Shown here: piece after piece, positions 34,500 to 43,565 of the stretch
Numbering within the stretch: position 1 is the first letter of the stretch
How the letters are laid out: each line of letters starts with the position of its first letter
NCBI GenBank assembly: GCA_002715965.1
Contig: PBAL01000087.1
Span: 124,001 to 188,000 of the forward strand
Direction: 5' to 3'
Length of the DNA stretch: 64,000 nt
From: Verrucomicrobiales bacterium
GTDB taxonomy: Bacteria > Verrucomicrobiota > Verrucomicrobiia > Limisphaerales > JAYPXF01
The notes under the pieces: model-generated
Seen by the model: the letters and a program-made list of their open reading frames with translations, nothing else
Databases searched by the model: none
Told to the model about the DNA's origin: nothing
Made by a program: the position numbers and the translations under genes

Positions 34500-35522
34500 C
34501 TAGAGTTCGAGTTTGCCCACCTGTACGGCCGCGCCCATGTTGGCGATGCCGGGGCCTTGGTAAGACTTGCCGAACGGTAGGATCATTGGTTCTTCGTAGG
34601 GACGATGAGGGAGCATCGCGGCGATCTCGTCCAGGCGGGAGGCAACGTCCGAGGGCAGGGGGCCTTTCTCCACGGCAGCCACGCTGGCTTCGAGGTGTTC
34701 GATGGTCTTGCAGCCGATGGGGATGGTCGAGATGTCCGGGTTGCTGATGGCAAAGCGCAGACAGAGTTCGGCCGCAGACATGCCGGAGTCGTTGAACAAT
34801 TTGTAGTATGCGAGGAGTTGTTCGCGTCGCGCTTCCGACAGCCAGATGGGTTTTGCCCGCACTTCTTCCTCGGCGCGTCGGGTGAGGAAGCCTTGACCCA
34901 GCGTAGAGCCGAGGACGATGCCCATGTCCCTTTCTTTTGCCGCGGCAATGACGGTGTCCTTCGCTTCGCGGAACAGTGCGTTGTAGTTGAAGGCGGTCAG
35001 CACGGCGTCGAAACGATTGCTCCCGATCAGGGAGGTCATCTCGGTCACGGTCGTTCCGGCCAGTCCCTGGTAGCGGATCTTGCCGGCGGTCTTGAGTTCC
35101 TCCATCAATTCCAGTGCAGGTCCATCCAGCGGATCGTAACTCGTCCACCAGGGATACTGTTGGGGCCGATCCGGTTCGTGGATCATGAGGATATCGACGT
35201 GATCGCGGCCCACGAGGCGGAGGCTTTCATCCACGGATTGACGCAGCGCATTGATGTCTTGGGGATTGAAGGGTTGTGGGCGGCCACCGAGTTTGGTGGT
35301 GATAATCAACGGGGCGTCGTTGCCTTTGAGGGCCTGGCCGACTGTTGCCTCGCTGTCCGCGTAGGCGGGGGCAGTGTCGAGGGCATTGATGCCGAGTTCC
35401 ATGGCCCGCTCCATGATCCGGCGGGTTTCGGACTCACCACCGGCGAGCGATGAGGTATACAGGCCGCCGATGGACAGGACGCTGACTTGTAGATCGGTTT
35501 TGCCGAGTCTTCTGGTTTCCAT
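34500..35522 (-). CDS. Aldo/keto reductase
   Basis: 340 residues from the ATG at 35522 (METRRLGKTDLQVSVLSIGG). The frame extends to 35594, but that part translates hairpin repeats and is not native. The catalytic tetrad can be placed: Asp and Tyr in ALDTAPAYADSE, Lys in IITTKLGG and His in ILMIHEPD. The NAD(P) pocket is near IPIGCKTIEHLEASVAA. There is no signal peptide, so it is cytoplasmic and probably reduces or oxidises a sugar, much like galactose-dehydrogenase-type members of the family. It lies downstream of the PSD1/DUF1501 pair on the same strand, 86 bp after DUF1501, with two hairpins in the spacer. It may be read from the same transcript. Confidence 0.93.
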   Translation of the reverse strand: METRRLGKTDLQVSVLSIGGLYTSSLAGGESETRRIMERAMELGINALDTAPAYADSEATVGQALKGNDAPLIITTKLGGRPQPFNPQDINALRQSVDESLRLVGRDHVDILMIHEPDRPQQYPWWTSYDPLDGPALELMEELKTAGKIRYQGLAGTTVTEMTSLIGSNRFDAVLTAFNYNALFREAKDTVIAAAKERDMGIVLGSTLGQGFLTRRAEEEVRAKPIWLSEARREQLLAYYKLFNDSGMSAAELCLRFAISNPDISTIPIGCKTIEHLEASVAAVEKGPLPSDVASRLDEIAAMLPHRPYEEPMILPFGKSYQGPGIANMGAAVQVGKLEL

Positions 35523-35556
35523 AAATTGGTGTTCGTTGTGTTTTCGGGAGTTGGTA

Positions 35557-35600
35557 ACTTCGACTGGCAGTCGAAGTCGTTCATCGATTGCCAATCGATG
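35557..35600. repeat. Pair of short hairpins
   Basis: ACTTCGACT-ggc-AGTCGAAGT at 35557-35577 and CATCGATT-gcc-AATCGATG at 35582-35600 are two perfect stems with three-base loops. They fill most of the 86-bp spacer between the DUF1501 gene and the aldo/keto reductase. They have the same layout as the hairpins at 32809-32916 but a different stem sequence. On the minus strand they lie in the leader of the reductase gene. Confidence 0.75.
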
Positions 35601-35608
35601 CTAGAGAA

Positions 35609-37054
35609 TCAGCCGACGATGCCGTGCATGACGTGGCCGTGGACGTCGGTGAGTCGCATGTCGCGTCCGCTGAAGCGGAAGGTGGACCGGGTGTGCTCGA
35701 CGCCGAGCAGGTGCAACATCGTGGCGTGGAGGTCGTGCATCTCGGCACGGTTCTCGACGGCCTTGTAGCCCCACTCGTCGGTTGCTCCGTAGATGGTTCC
35801 CGGCTTTACGCCACCACCGGCCAGCCAGGCTGTGAATCCGTACTGATTGTGGTCGCGACCGTTTTTCCCTTGCGCAAACGGCGTGCGGCCGAATTCGCCG
35901 GACCAGACGACGAGAGTTTCGTCGAGCATGCCTCGCTGCCGGAGGTCCTTGAGCAACGCGGCAATGGGTTGGTCAACAGCGCGGGCGTTGTTTTCGTGGC
36001 CGGTCTTCAAGCCGCCGTGTTGGTCCCAACGATCGCCTTTGACCTTCGGGCAGGTCAGTTCGATGAAGCGGACGCCGCGTTCTATCATGCGGCGGGCGAT
36101 CAGGCATTGCGCGGCGTAGATGCGGGTGGGCCCGTATTGGGCTTCCAAGCCGTACGAGCGGCGGAGGTGGGCCGGTTCTTTGTCGATGGCCATCACTTCG
36201 GGCACGGCCATCTGCATGGCGTAGGCCAGTTCGTAATTCTTGATGGCCGACTCCAGACTGTCGTGTTTGCCGAACTGCCTGGTTGCCAGCCCGTCGAGCT
36301 GGTTGATCAGGGCAAGTTTGTCGCGCTGATGTTTCGCGCTGGCTTCGGAGGGAGTGACGTTGGCTACACCGGTGCCCGATGGCTTGAATACCGAGCCTTG
36401 ATAAGTTGCGGGCAGAAAGCCGCTGCCGAAGCAATCGAGGCCGCCGGGCGGGATCAAGCCGCCGTTGAGCACGACAAATCCGGGGAGATCCTGGCAGACA
36501 CTGCCGAGACCGTAGTTGACCCACGCACCAATGCTCGGTCGGCCTTGGAATCCGCTGCCGGTGTGCAGAAAGTAATTGGCAAAGGTGTGCTCCGGAAACT
36601 CCGAGGTCATCGACCGAACAACCGCGAGTTCATCCACGCACTGGGCGACGTTGGGAAAGAGCGAACTCACCGGAATGCCGGAGACGCCGTGCTGTTGGAA
36701 TTCCCACGGGCTCGCGAGCACCGTTCCGGTGTTGTTGAACTGGGTGGGCTCGACCTGAAAGAACTCTCCCGGATCCTTGCCGTTGTATTTGTCCAACATC
36801 GGCTTGGGATCGAAGGTGTCGACCTGTGACGGACCACCATCCATGTAGAGGAAGATGATGTTTTTTGCGCGCGGCTTGTGGTGGGGGCCATGACCCGCAG
36901 AACCCGGCTGGGAATCAGCGTTACCGGCAAAGGCGCGATCGGTCTGCAATCCGGCCAGGGCCAATGCTCCGAAGCCACTGACGCACTTCGACAACATCTC
37001 GCGGCGAGAGGTTGGCAACGATTGTGTGCGTTGGCAGGGATAGGGATTGTTCAT
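35609..37054 (-). CDS. DUF1501 family Tat-exported protein (second copy)
   Basis: 481 residues with a Tat signal, SRREMLSKCVSGFGALALAG. Family phrases are NIIFLYMDGGPSQVDTFDPK, KGDRWDQHGG, VVWSGEFGRTPFAQG and GRDHNQYGFTAWLAGGG. It is paralogous to the gene at 13006-14427 but clearly divergent from it. The start overlaps the stop of the PSD1 gene by 4 bp (ATGA), the same coupling as the other pair but with the PSD1 gene first in both cases. The reaction is unproven; the strict pairing argues that the two proteins form one system. Confidence 0.95.
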   Translation of the reverse strand: MNNPYPCQRTQSLPTSRREMLSKCVSGFGALALAGLQTDRAFAGNADSQPGSAGHGPHHKPRAKNIIFLYMDGGPSQVDTFDPKPMLDKYNGKDPGEFFQVEPTQFNNTGTVLASPWEFQQHGVSGIPVSSLFPNVAQCVDELAVVRSMTSEFPEHTFANYFLHTGSGFQGRPSIGAWVNYGLGSVCQDLPGFVVLNGGLIPPGGLDCFGSGFLPATYQGSVFKPSGTGVANVTPSEASAKHQRDKLALINQLDGLATRQFGKHDSLESAIKNYELAYAMQMAVPEVMAIDKEPAHLRRSYGLEAQYGPTRIYAAQCLIARRMIERGVRFIELTCPKVKGDRWDQHGGLKTGHENNARAVDQPIAALLKDLRQRGMLDETLVVWSGEFGRTPFAQGKNGRDHNQYGFTAWLAGGGVKPGTIYGATDEWGYKAVENRAEMHDLHATMLHLLGVEHTRSTFRFSGRDMRLTDVHGHVMHGIVG

Positions 37055-40000
37055 CGGAGGAAAATAAATTCTTTGGTGTTCACCAGCACGTGGGCGAAGT
37101 CGGACCAGAGATTCGGGTCGTCGGTCGTGACCTCCAGTTCATCTGCCTTTGCGTCGATGAAGGCGAGAGCTGTCTGGCTTTCCCGCGCGGTCGGTTCTCG
37201 CCCGAAGCCCGTGAGATACAGCCAGGCAATTCGTTCTGCGGTATTCTGAGGTTCGGCCTTCAATGCGCGCTCAGCCCATCCGCATGACAGTTCCACAACC
37301 AAGGGATCGTTCAGCAGGATCAAAGACTGGGCCGGCACATTGGAGATGTTGCGCCGCCCCATCGAGCTGAAGGGAACGGGCGTGTCGAAGGTGAGCATGA
37401 AGGGCGAGAGAAAGTTGCGGCGCACGGCAATGTAGATCGAGCGCCTGCCGTCGCCATCCAACGGCCCGCTCTTTCTCGGCCGTCCACGGCCGTCCATGAA
37501 AGCCGTGAGATGAATCGGCACGGGCGGACCAAAGGCGGTGCGATCCAAGCGGCCAGACAAGGCCAGCAAGGAATCGCGAATCACTTCGCCTTGCAGTCGA
37601 CGGGGCGGTTGATGATGCCAGAGCAGATTCTTGGGATCAGCTGCAACTGCCTTCCCATTGGCGTGGCTGGACATCTGGTAGGTCCGGGAGAGGACGATGT
37701 ATTTGATCAGGCCCTTGACGCTTCGGCGGTTGGCGAGGAAATGGGTCGCGAGGTGATCGAGCAATTGTGGGTGAGTGGGTCGCTGGCCAAGGACGCCGAA
37801 GTCATCGACGGTTGGGACGATTCCGCGTCCCATGAGATGATGCCAGACGCGGTTCACAATCACGCGCGAGGTCAATGGATTCGCTGGATCATTGATGTGT
37901 TCAGCGAGTTCCAATCGACCGCTGCCAGTCTTGATCGGCATGGGATTGTTGCCGGAGATGGCGGTGAGGAAATGACGCGGCTCGACGTCACCGGGCTTGG
38001 AGGAATTGCCGGCGATCAGGATGTGATCGTCTTCTCCGGTGCCATCCATCATCGCCGGGGCGACACGGGACTTGCGGATGATTCGTTTGCTCAGGCGTTC
38101 GCGTTCCTGTTGCCAGGTTTGGACGATCTCCTGGCCCGGTCTTTTCGTTGCGCTTCGGTTTTCCGGTTTGCGTCCCTTGAAGACGATGTGGTCGAGGCCG
38201 ATGTTGCCCCAGCCGCCTTTGTGGTTGTCGACAACATGGATCTTCGCGGTCTTGCCCGCGAAGCGACGCACGTTCCAGGTGTTAAGCGACATCTGGTTGC
38301 TTCTCCGGCCCGTCGCGGTCATGACGATCTTGCCATCAACGATTAGGTTCACGGCGGTCCTGTCCTTGTCGTTGCCGCCACCGACGAGGAATTCGATCGT
38401 GTCGCAGTCGATGATGAATCCGGGGGAGGTCAGTGTTCCGGTCGCTCGGTCGCCTTTACGCACATCTCCGCCGGGTCGGATGTTGTGTGAATTGACGAAG
38501 TAGGTGCCCACTCCGTTGATTCGGCCCTGGTAACTGGCGATAGTTTTCAGCGTTTGCGGGATTTTCCCGAACGCGTCGCCAGTGACCGTCCAACCTTCGT
38601 ATGTCCCCGTTTCAAAGTCCGCGAACACGCGTTGCACGGTCTGGCCGGCATAGCCATTCAGCAGAGCTTCCGCTGACTGCGCATACTCGTCAAATTTCTT
38701 GTCCGCCACGGCCAATCGCCGGTCGATTTCGAGAAGCCCAGTCGCATCCAATCCTTGGGTCACCAGGCGAACTGACAACGAGACTCCCTTGGCCGGAACA
38801 AATTCCAGATGCAGGCGATGACCGACGTAGCGTTGAAGATTCATGGTGACCCAACCGGCCTTGGCACCGATGGATGTGACGGTCTGTTTGTGCAGCGGTC
38901 CCGCGACCAGCCGGTGCGAATCCACACAGGCAACGATGTGCCCCTGGCCTTCGACAAGGCAGCTGACACTGCCGTGTTTCAGTTCAAAGGTCGGCGTGCG
39001 CAAGGTGCGTCCGCTTTTTGGCAATTTCGCCACCGAACTGCGATTGGCTACCGTGCCTTCGGTAATCGACTCCAGCCCCGACCAGATTGGATCACTCACC
39101 GCGGCGCCGGACGTGGCAATCCTGATCCACGAATCATGCAGGTATGGCAATCCGGCGCTTCGGGGAGTCGGACCAAAGATAAACCCGTCCTGCATATAGT
39201 CGCTCTTCGCGATGGTGGTGTAGTCGACCAAGATGGCGTCATCATCAAGCGGATTGGGTGGGTTCGGTGGCTGGAGACCTTTGCTTTTCAGAAACACCTG
39301 AATCTTCCGTTGAAACATGGCATCCACTTTCGCCAGCTCTTTGGCGACCCGGCGATTTTGTTCCATCGACTCGAATCGCACCTGCCGGTAATCGCTGCTC
39401 TGCAAGAAACCGGACAGCGAGTAGTAGTCGGCGGTCGAGATCGCATCGAACTTGTGATCGTGACATCGGGCACAGGCGACCGTGACACCAAGAAAGGTCT
39501 TCGACATCACGTCGAGCATGTTGTCGAAGCGATCCGATTCGTCCTTGCGAATATCAACCGGCGAGTGAACCCATTCGCCAAGGAACCAGTAACCTGTGCC
39601 CAAGATCGATTCATTGAACTTCTTCTCCGAATGCAATCGTGGCTTCGGCAGCAGATCCCCAGCGATGTGTTCGCGCACGAACTGGTCGTATCGCACATCC
39701 GCGTTCAAGGCCCGGATCACGTAATCGCGATACTGGAACGCGTTCGGCGTGTCGTTGTCGAATTCGTGACCACGCGATTCGGCGTAACGCACCGAGTCCA
39801 GCCAATGCCGCCCCCAACGTTCGCCAAAATGGGGTGAGTCCAACAATCGATCCACTACGCTCTCCGTCGCGTTCGAACTCTTGTCCGCGACAAAGGCATC
39901 GATCTCCTCCGGGGTCGGCGGCAGTCCAATCAAATCGAAGTTGAGCCGGCGCAGCAATGCCGTTCGATCCGCATCAGCCGAAGGTTGCAGATTGGATTTC

Positions 40001-40539
40001 TCGAGATCGGCAAGGATGTGAAGGTCGATATCGTTCTTTGGCCAAGTGCCATTCTTTATGGATGGCTTTTGCGGATTGGTCACCGGCTGCCAAACCCAGA
40101 ACTCCGATCTTCTCTTTTCCAAATCGAAGGTCTCCTTCTTGGCATCGGCGACCGGCGCGGCTTCCGGAGTCCACGGCGCGCCCATCTCGATCCAACGAAC
40201 CAAAGTGGCAACATCCTTTGACGGAAGTTTTCCGTCTGGCGGCATTTCAAAATCTTCGTAACGAACCGCTTGAACCAACAGACTCCTGTCCGGATTTTCA
40301 GGAACGATGGCCGGGCCGGAATCACCGCCACGAAGTTGGCCAGCCCGGCTGTCGAGAAGCAGTCCCGCCTCCAGTCGCCTGGCGTTCGCGCTGTGGCATT
40401 TGTAGCAGTGTTTCGCGAACAAGGGACGCACCTCCTTCTCGAAGAACTCCAATTGTGCCGGCGCGAATTCCCGGGCGACGCCACTGGTGATGGCGATCGG
40501 CAACGCAACCGTGAAAATTAGATCAAGTTTTGTGAACAC
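37051..40539 (-). CDS. PSD1/cytochrome c domain protein (second copy), long form
   Basis: 1162 residues. The N-terminal segment FTVALPIAITSGVA serves as signal or anchor. A cytochrome domain follows with the heme site C45-Y-K-C48-H49 and RLEAGLLLDSRAGQLRGGDS. DUF1549 covers about 155-360 (FDLIGLPPTPEEIDAFVAD, then HFGERWGRHWLDSVRYAESR). A middle region of roughly 340 residues includes a beta-sandwich-like stretch (FADFETGTYEGWTVTGDAFG). DUF1553 lies at about 850-1110 (NPLTSRVIVNRVWHHLMGRG). It is longer than the copy at 9958-13005 because of the middle region, which may bind carbohydrate. It is first in a coupled pair with DUF1501 and lies upstream of the aldo/keto reductase. Confidence 0.95.
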   Translation of the reverse strand: MFTKLDLIFTVALPIAITSGVAREFAPAQLEFFEKEVRPLFAKHCYKCHSANARRLEAGLLLDSRAGQLRGGDSGPAIVPENPDRSLLVQAVRYEDFEMPPDGKLPSKDVATLVRWIEMGAPWTPEAAPVADAKKETFDLEKRRSEFWVWQPVTNPQKPSIKNGTWPKNDIDLHILADLEKSNLQPSADADRTALLRRLNFDLIGLPPTPEEIDAFVADKSSNATESVVDRLLDSPHFGERWGRHWLDSVRYAESRGHEFDNDTPNAFQYRDYVIRALNADVRYDQFVREHIAGDLLPKPRLHSEKKFNESILGTGYWFLGEWVHSPVDIRKDESDRFDNMLDVMSKTFLGVTVACARCHDHKFDAISTADYYSLSGFLQSSDYRQVRFESMEQNRRVAKELAKVDAMFQRKIQVFLKSKGLQPPNPPNPLDDDAILVDYTTIAKSDYMQDGFIFGPTPRSAGLPYLHDSWIRIATSGAAVSDPIWSGLESITEGTVANRSSVAKLPKSGRTLRTPTFELKHGSVSCLVEGQGHIVACVDSHRLVAGPLHKQTVTSIGAKAGWVTMNLQRYVGHRLHLEFVPAKGVSLSVRLVTQGLDATGLLEIDRRLAVADKKFDEYAQSAEALLNGYAGQTVQRVFADFETGTYEGWTVTGDAFGKIPQTLKTIASYQGRINGVGTYFVNSHNIRPGGDVRKGDRATGTLTSPGFIIDCDTIEFLVGGGNDKDRTAVNLIVDGKIVMTATGRRSNQMSLNTWNVRRFAGKTAKIHVVDNHKGGWGNIGLDHIVFKGRKPENRSATKRPGQEIVQTWQQERERLSKRIIRKSRVAPAMMDGTGEDDHILIAGNSSKPGDVEPRHFLTAISGNNPMPIKTGSGRLELAEHINDPANPLTSRVIVNRVWHHLMGRGIVPTVDDFGVLGQRPTHPQLLDHLATHFLANRRSVKGLIKYIVLSRTYQMSSHANGKAVAADPKNLLWHHQPPRRLQGEVIRDSLLALSGRLDRTAFGPPVPIHLTAFMDGRGRPRKSGPLDGDGRRSIYIAVRRNFLSPFMLTFDTPVPFSSMGRRNISNVPAQSLILLNDPLVVELSCGWAERALKAEPQNTAERIAWLYLTGFGREPTARESQTALAFIDAKADELEVTTDDPNLWSDFAHVLVNTKEFIFLR

Positions 40540-40855
40540 TGTGCGACTTCAAAGAGATTCAACGAGGAAAGCACCATACGAGAGCTGTTGCGAACGTCGA
40601 GGATGCTTTGCGACATCTTTGCGGGCTCGAAAAAAGGATCATGTCCCACCAAATACTGAAGAATGTGGCCCTTCCGATCAAGTCTTCCCCCTCGTATGGT
40701 TGCAGTCTGCTGCGCGGCTTCCAATGTATTCGCGCACGGAAGGCGATCGGCATTGCCCGACCACTCTCATAGCGATCGTCCAACCGCCGCAATTCAAAAC
40801 GGAATAGTTTGCAAGCGGACGAATCTTTGATTTAGTTCCGCCAATCCATTTTTCT
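40540..40855. other. Divergent intergenic region
   Basis: 316 bp between the divergent PSD1 and lipoprotein genes. Short open frames exist (for example minus 40518-40724 and 40559-40792), but none has a good start signal or recognisable family, and I read this as promoter DNA for both directions. An A+T-rich stretch at about 40825-40855 precedes the lipoprotein gene. Confidence 0.45.
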
Positions 40856-41998
40856 ATGAAACCATCAAAACGACCTCAATGTTTCGTCAGGAACACCGCC
40901 TTCGCTACCCTCAGCGCAGTCGGGCTAATCCTTGGTGGCTGCGGGGGCGGAGATGACGCTCCTCCCGAAGACGCCGGTGCAGCCACAGCCCCGGCCGATA
41001 ACACGGCGGCTGCTGCGAAAGAGAAACCGCCCGAAAAGCCCGCTCGTGAAAGCGTCACCTTTGCGAAGAAGTGGCCCGCTGGGAAGAAGCTAGTTTACAA
41101 GAAGACCGTCGCCCAGAAATCCACCTCCGAGATGAACGGCCAGCAGATTCCCTTCTTCCTCGACCGATCGGCCACCGTCGCGTTGAACGTCCCCAATGCC
41201 AACACCGCGGAAGCAGAGATTCTGGGTGTCTCGTTCAAGAATGCCAACATCACTTATGACACCCACACCAGCGGTGGGGATGGCCCTGACGCTGATGTGG
41301 ACATGTCCGAAGGCGCGGACGGAGACCCTTCGGGTGGGGCTGCGCCCGGCGCCGGTGGAGGTCCTCGCACGATCACGGGAATGCAGGGTGCCAACGGTGC
41401 CAAGTTGCAGATCAATGCGGGTCCTGACGGGAACGTCATCTCCATCAATGGAGCCCCCCAGGCGACTGCAAGACTGCAGGCAGGAATGCCCGCTCAATTT
41501 CGAATCATTGGCGGTGATGTCTTTAATCCGGCCTTCCTTAAGGAACGCTATCTCCCGCTTCACGAAAACCTCGACGGCGCGGAAGCCAAGCTCAACACAC
41601 CATGGTCGGGCACCGTTCCATATCCAGTTAGCCTCAGCACGAACATGATGCTGAAGTACACCAATACCGTGACGGCCTTCGGAACGAAAGACGGACGCGA
41701 AACTGCTGAAGTCACCATCGCCGGAGTCCTAGAAGGCCAGTTGGCCGTGCAACCCGGTCAAACTGCCGAACTGACCTCAACCGTTGCCGGCAAACTCACC
41801 TATGACATCGAACTCGGTGTGGTCGTCGACAGTGACGTGGACATCTCTTACACGCGACGCACGCTCAAAGGCACAGCCGAAGTCTTCAAGCAGACCGGCA
41901 CCTACAAGATCGTCCTGAATGTGTCCCAGGTTCTCGCAGCAGGTTCTCCCGTCGGGGGTGGGGGGGACGGCATGGATGGGATGGACGGAAGCATCTGA
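40856..41998 (+). CDS. Surface lipoprotein, DUF6263-like
   Basis: 380 residues. A lipobox, ILGGCGGGDD, follows the hydrophobic segment of the signal peptide, so it is lipid-anchored. An Ala/Pro-rich spacer comes next, then a domain that begins KKWPAGKKLVYKKTVAQKS and resembles the DUF6263 family of PVC and Bacteroidetes surface proteins (opening with a basic-hydrophobic repeat and later TAEVTIAGVLEG, then LTYDIELGVVVDSDVDI). A Gly/Asp-rich low-complexity insertion (about 140-170) and a Gly/Met/Asp tail are present. Function is unknown. It has a strong terminator immediately downstream and so is monocistronic, separate from the polysaccharide lyase that follows. Confidence 0.75.
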   Translation: MKPSKRPQCFVRNTAFATLSAVGLILGGCGGGDDAPPEDAGAATAPADNTAAAAKEKPPEKPARESVTFAKKWPAGKKLVYKKTVAQKSTSEMNGQQIPFFLDRSATVALNVPNANTAEAEILGVSFKNANITYDTHTSGGDGPDADVDMSEGADGDPSGGAAPGAGGGPRTITGMQGANGAKLQINAGPDGNVISINGAPQATARLQAGMPAQFRIIGGDVFNPAFLKERYLPLHENLDGAEAKLNTPWSGTVPYPVSLSTNMMLKYTNTVTAFGTKDGRETAEVTIAGVLEGQLAVQPGQTAELTSTVAGKLTYDIELGVVVDSDVDISYTRRTLKGTAEVFKQTGTYKIVLNVSQVLAAGSPVGGGGDGMDGMDGSI

Positions 41999-42023
41999 CC
42001 ACGCCGACTCCCTGATCAGTTTC

Positions 42024-42055
42024 AAAGCCACGGTCATTCGACCGTGGCTTTTTTC
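42024..42055 (+). terminator. Rho-independent terminator
   Basis: A perfect 12-bp stem, AAAGCCACGGTC paired with GACCGTGGCTTT, has a 4-nt loop (ATTC) and is followed by further T residues. It lies 26 bp after the lipoprotein stop codon. The A-run at its left end means it could also work on the other strand. Confidence 0.92.
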
Positions 42056-42096
42056 TGTATCGCTATGCAAAAGAGCAAACCAACAGTTCACTGAGA

Positions 42097-43512
42097 ATGC
42101 CAAAATCGATGGTCCTCTTACTTTTCGGATCACTGCTGATCACCAGCGTTGATGCAGGCGAATTTCGGATCACCCCGAGCATCGATCTCGATAAAGCCCT
42201 GGAAGGAATCTCAGCCGGGGATTCAATTGTTTTGGCGAACGGCATTTGGAATGACGCAAAGCTGCATTTCGAAAGCCTCCCCGGCACAGCAGAACACCCT
42301 GTCCAGATTCGAGCACAAACGCCGGGAAAAGTGATTCTTGGCGGGAAGACTGAATTTCGCATTTCCGGCCATCACATCACCGTATCGGGTCTGGCATTTC
42401 GAAACACAACCGGCGCGAGCGATGTATTCGCCTTTCGCACCCACAGCAAACGACACGCTTATCATTCCCGCATTACGGAGTGTGTCTTCGAGCAGACCAC
42501 CGGTTCCCGAAGGGACAAGGAATCCCGTTGGCTGAATATTTACGGGACGAACAATCGAATCGATCACTGCTACTTCGTCGGCAAGCGAAACAAAGGTGCG
42601 ACACTCGTCGTCTGGGTGGCCAAATCCGTTGGAGTGCACCAAATCGACCACAACCATTTCGGACAACGACCGGAGCTTGGGAGGAACGGTGGAGAGACGA
42701 TTCGCATCGGCACCAGCGACGTCTCCGAACTGAACAGTCGGACCATCGTGGAAGAAAACTACTTCGAAGGCTGCAACGGAGAAGGTGAAGTGATTTCGAA
42801 CAAGTCCTGCGAAAACATTTATCGCCACAACGTATTCGATCGCTGCAGGGGTACGCTGACACTCCGGCACGGACATCGCTGCGTCGTGGATGGCAACGTG
42901 TTCCTTGGCCGCAAGGAGAGCCGCACCGGCGGAGTGCGTATCATTGGCGGTGACCACCGCGTGACCAACAACTACTTCGAAAGCCTTCGTGGTGATGCCG
43001 AGCGAGCAGCGGTATGTTTCATGAACGGCATTCCCGACAGTCCCCTCAACGGATACGCGCCTGTTCGAAACGCATTGGTCGCTCACAACACCTTCATTGA
43101 TTGCAAGGTCTCGATGGAGTTTGGCGTGCGCGCCAGCGAAAAGATATCGGTGAATCCTGCAAACTGCCGGATCTCGCATAACGCCTATCTGCCCGGCAAA
43201 TGGGAGCTGATTCGTGTGGGAGCCAAGCCACAGAAGTTCACCTGGCTTGGAAACAAGTGTCAGGCCGGTGGAACTCGTGGCGCCAATCTTGTTGAAATTG
43301 AACGCGTGGATATCCTGATGAGTCGCGCGTCAGACGGACTGATGCGGCCTGTGATGGGCACACTCGAAAGCACTGGGACGACAAGCGTAAGATTCGATAT
43401 CGATCGAACACAACGTGAAGGCACGCCGATTGCCGGTTGTGATGCCCCTGGAAAAGCACGCAGTTCGTGGCCATCCCCTAAATCAACGGGCCCCACCTGG
43501 CACGCCCGTTAG
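42097..43512 (+). CDS. Polysaccharide lyase family 6 (alginate lyase / chondroitinase B type)
   Basis: 471 residues with signal peptide MVLLLFGSLLITSVDAG. The parallel beta-helix of family PL6 is evident from repeating turns such as ITVSGLAFRNTTG, NRIDHCYFVGKRN and HRVTNNYFESLRGD. The catalytic pair is placed at Lys236 (EVISNKSCENIYRHN) and Arg257 (GTLTLRHGHRC). Their spacing of 21 residues equals that of Lys250 and Arg271 in Pedobacter chondroitinase B, and a His follows the Arg in both. It should cleave uronic-acid-containing polysaccharide (alginate or dermatan sulfate) by beta-elimination outside the cytoplasm. Given the many sulfatases in the window, a sulfated glycosaminoglycan-like substrate is plausible, but alginate cannot be excluded. 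Confidence 0.93.
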   Translation: MPKSMVLLLFGSLLITSVDAGEFRITPSIDLDKALEGISAGDSIVLANGIWNDAKLHFESLPGTAEHPVQIRAQTPGKVILGGKTEFRISGHHITVSGLAFRNTTGASDVFAFRTHSKRHAYHSRITECVFEQTTGSRRDKESRWLNIYGTNNRIDHCYFVGKRNKGATLVVWVAKSVGVHQIDHNHFGQRPELGRNGGETIRIGTSDVSELNSRTIVEENYFEGCNGEGEVISNKSCENIYRHNVFDRCRGTLTLRHGHRCVVDGNVFLGRKESRTGGVRIIGGDHRVTNNYFESLRGDAERAAVCFMNGIPDSPLNGYAPVRNALVAHNTFIDCKVSMEFGVRASEKISVNPANCRISHNAYLPGKWELIRVGAKPQKFTWLGNKCQAGGTRGANLVEIERVDILMSRASDGLMRPVMGTLESTGTTSVRFDIDRTQREGTPIAGCDAPGKARSSWPSPKSTGPTWHAR

Positions 43513-43543
43513 CACGTTCACGGCGATAGCCCGCTGCTACGTA

Positions 43544-43562
43544 GGCAGTCGCTCAGACTGCC
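43544..43562. repeat. Short hairpin between convergent genes
   Basis: GGCAGTC at 43544-43550 and GACTGCC at 43556-43562 form a perfect 7-bp stem with a 5-nt loop. It lies in the 53-bp space between the convergent lyase and sorbosone-dehydrogenase-like genes and may be a terminator or another interspersed palindrome. A preceding CGCTGCTAC resembles the end of the 24-bp element found elsewhere in the window. Confidence 0.6.
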
Positions 43563-43565
43563 GAC

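Noticed and set aside
40518..40792. Short minus-strand frames in the divergent promoter region
   Set aside because: They overlap each other in different frames and show no family signature; promoter DNA is the simpler reading.
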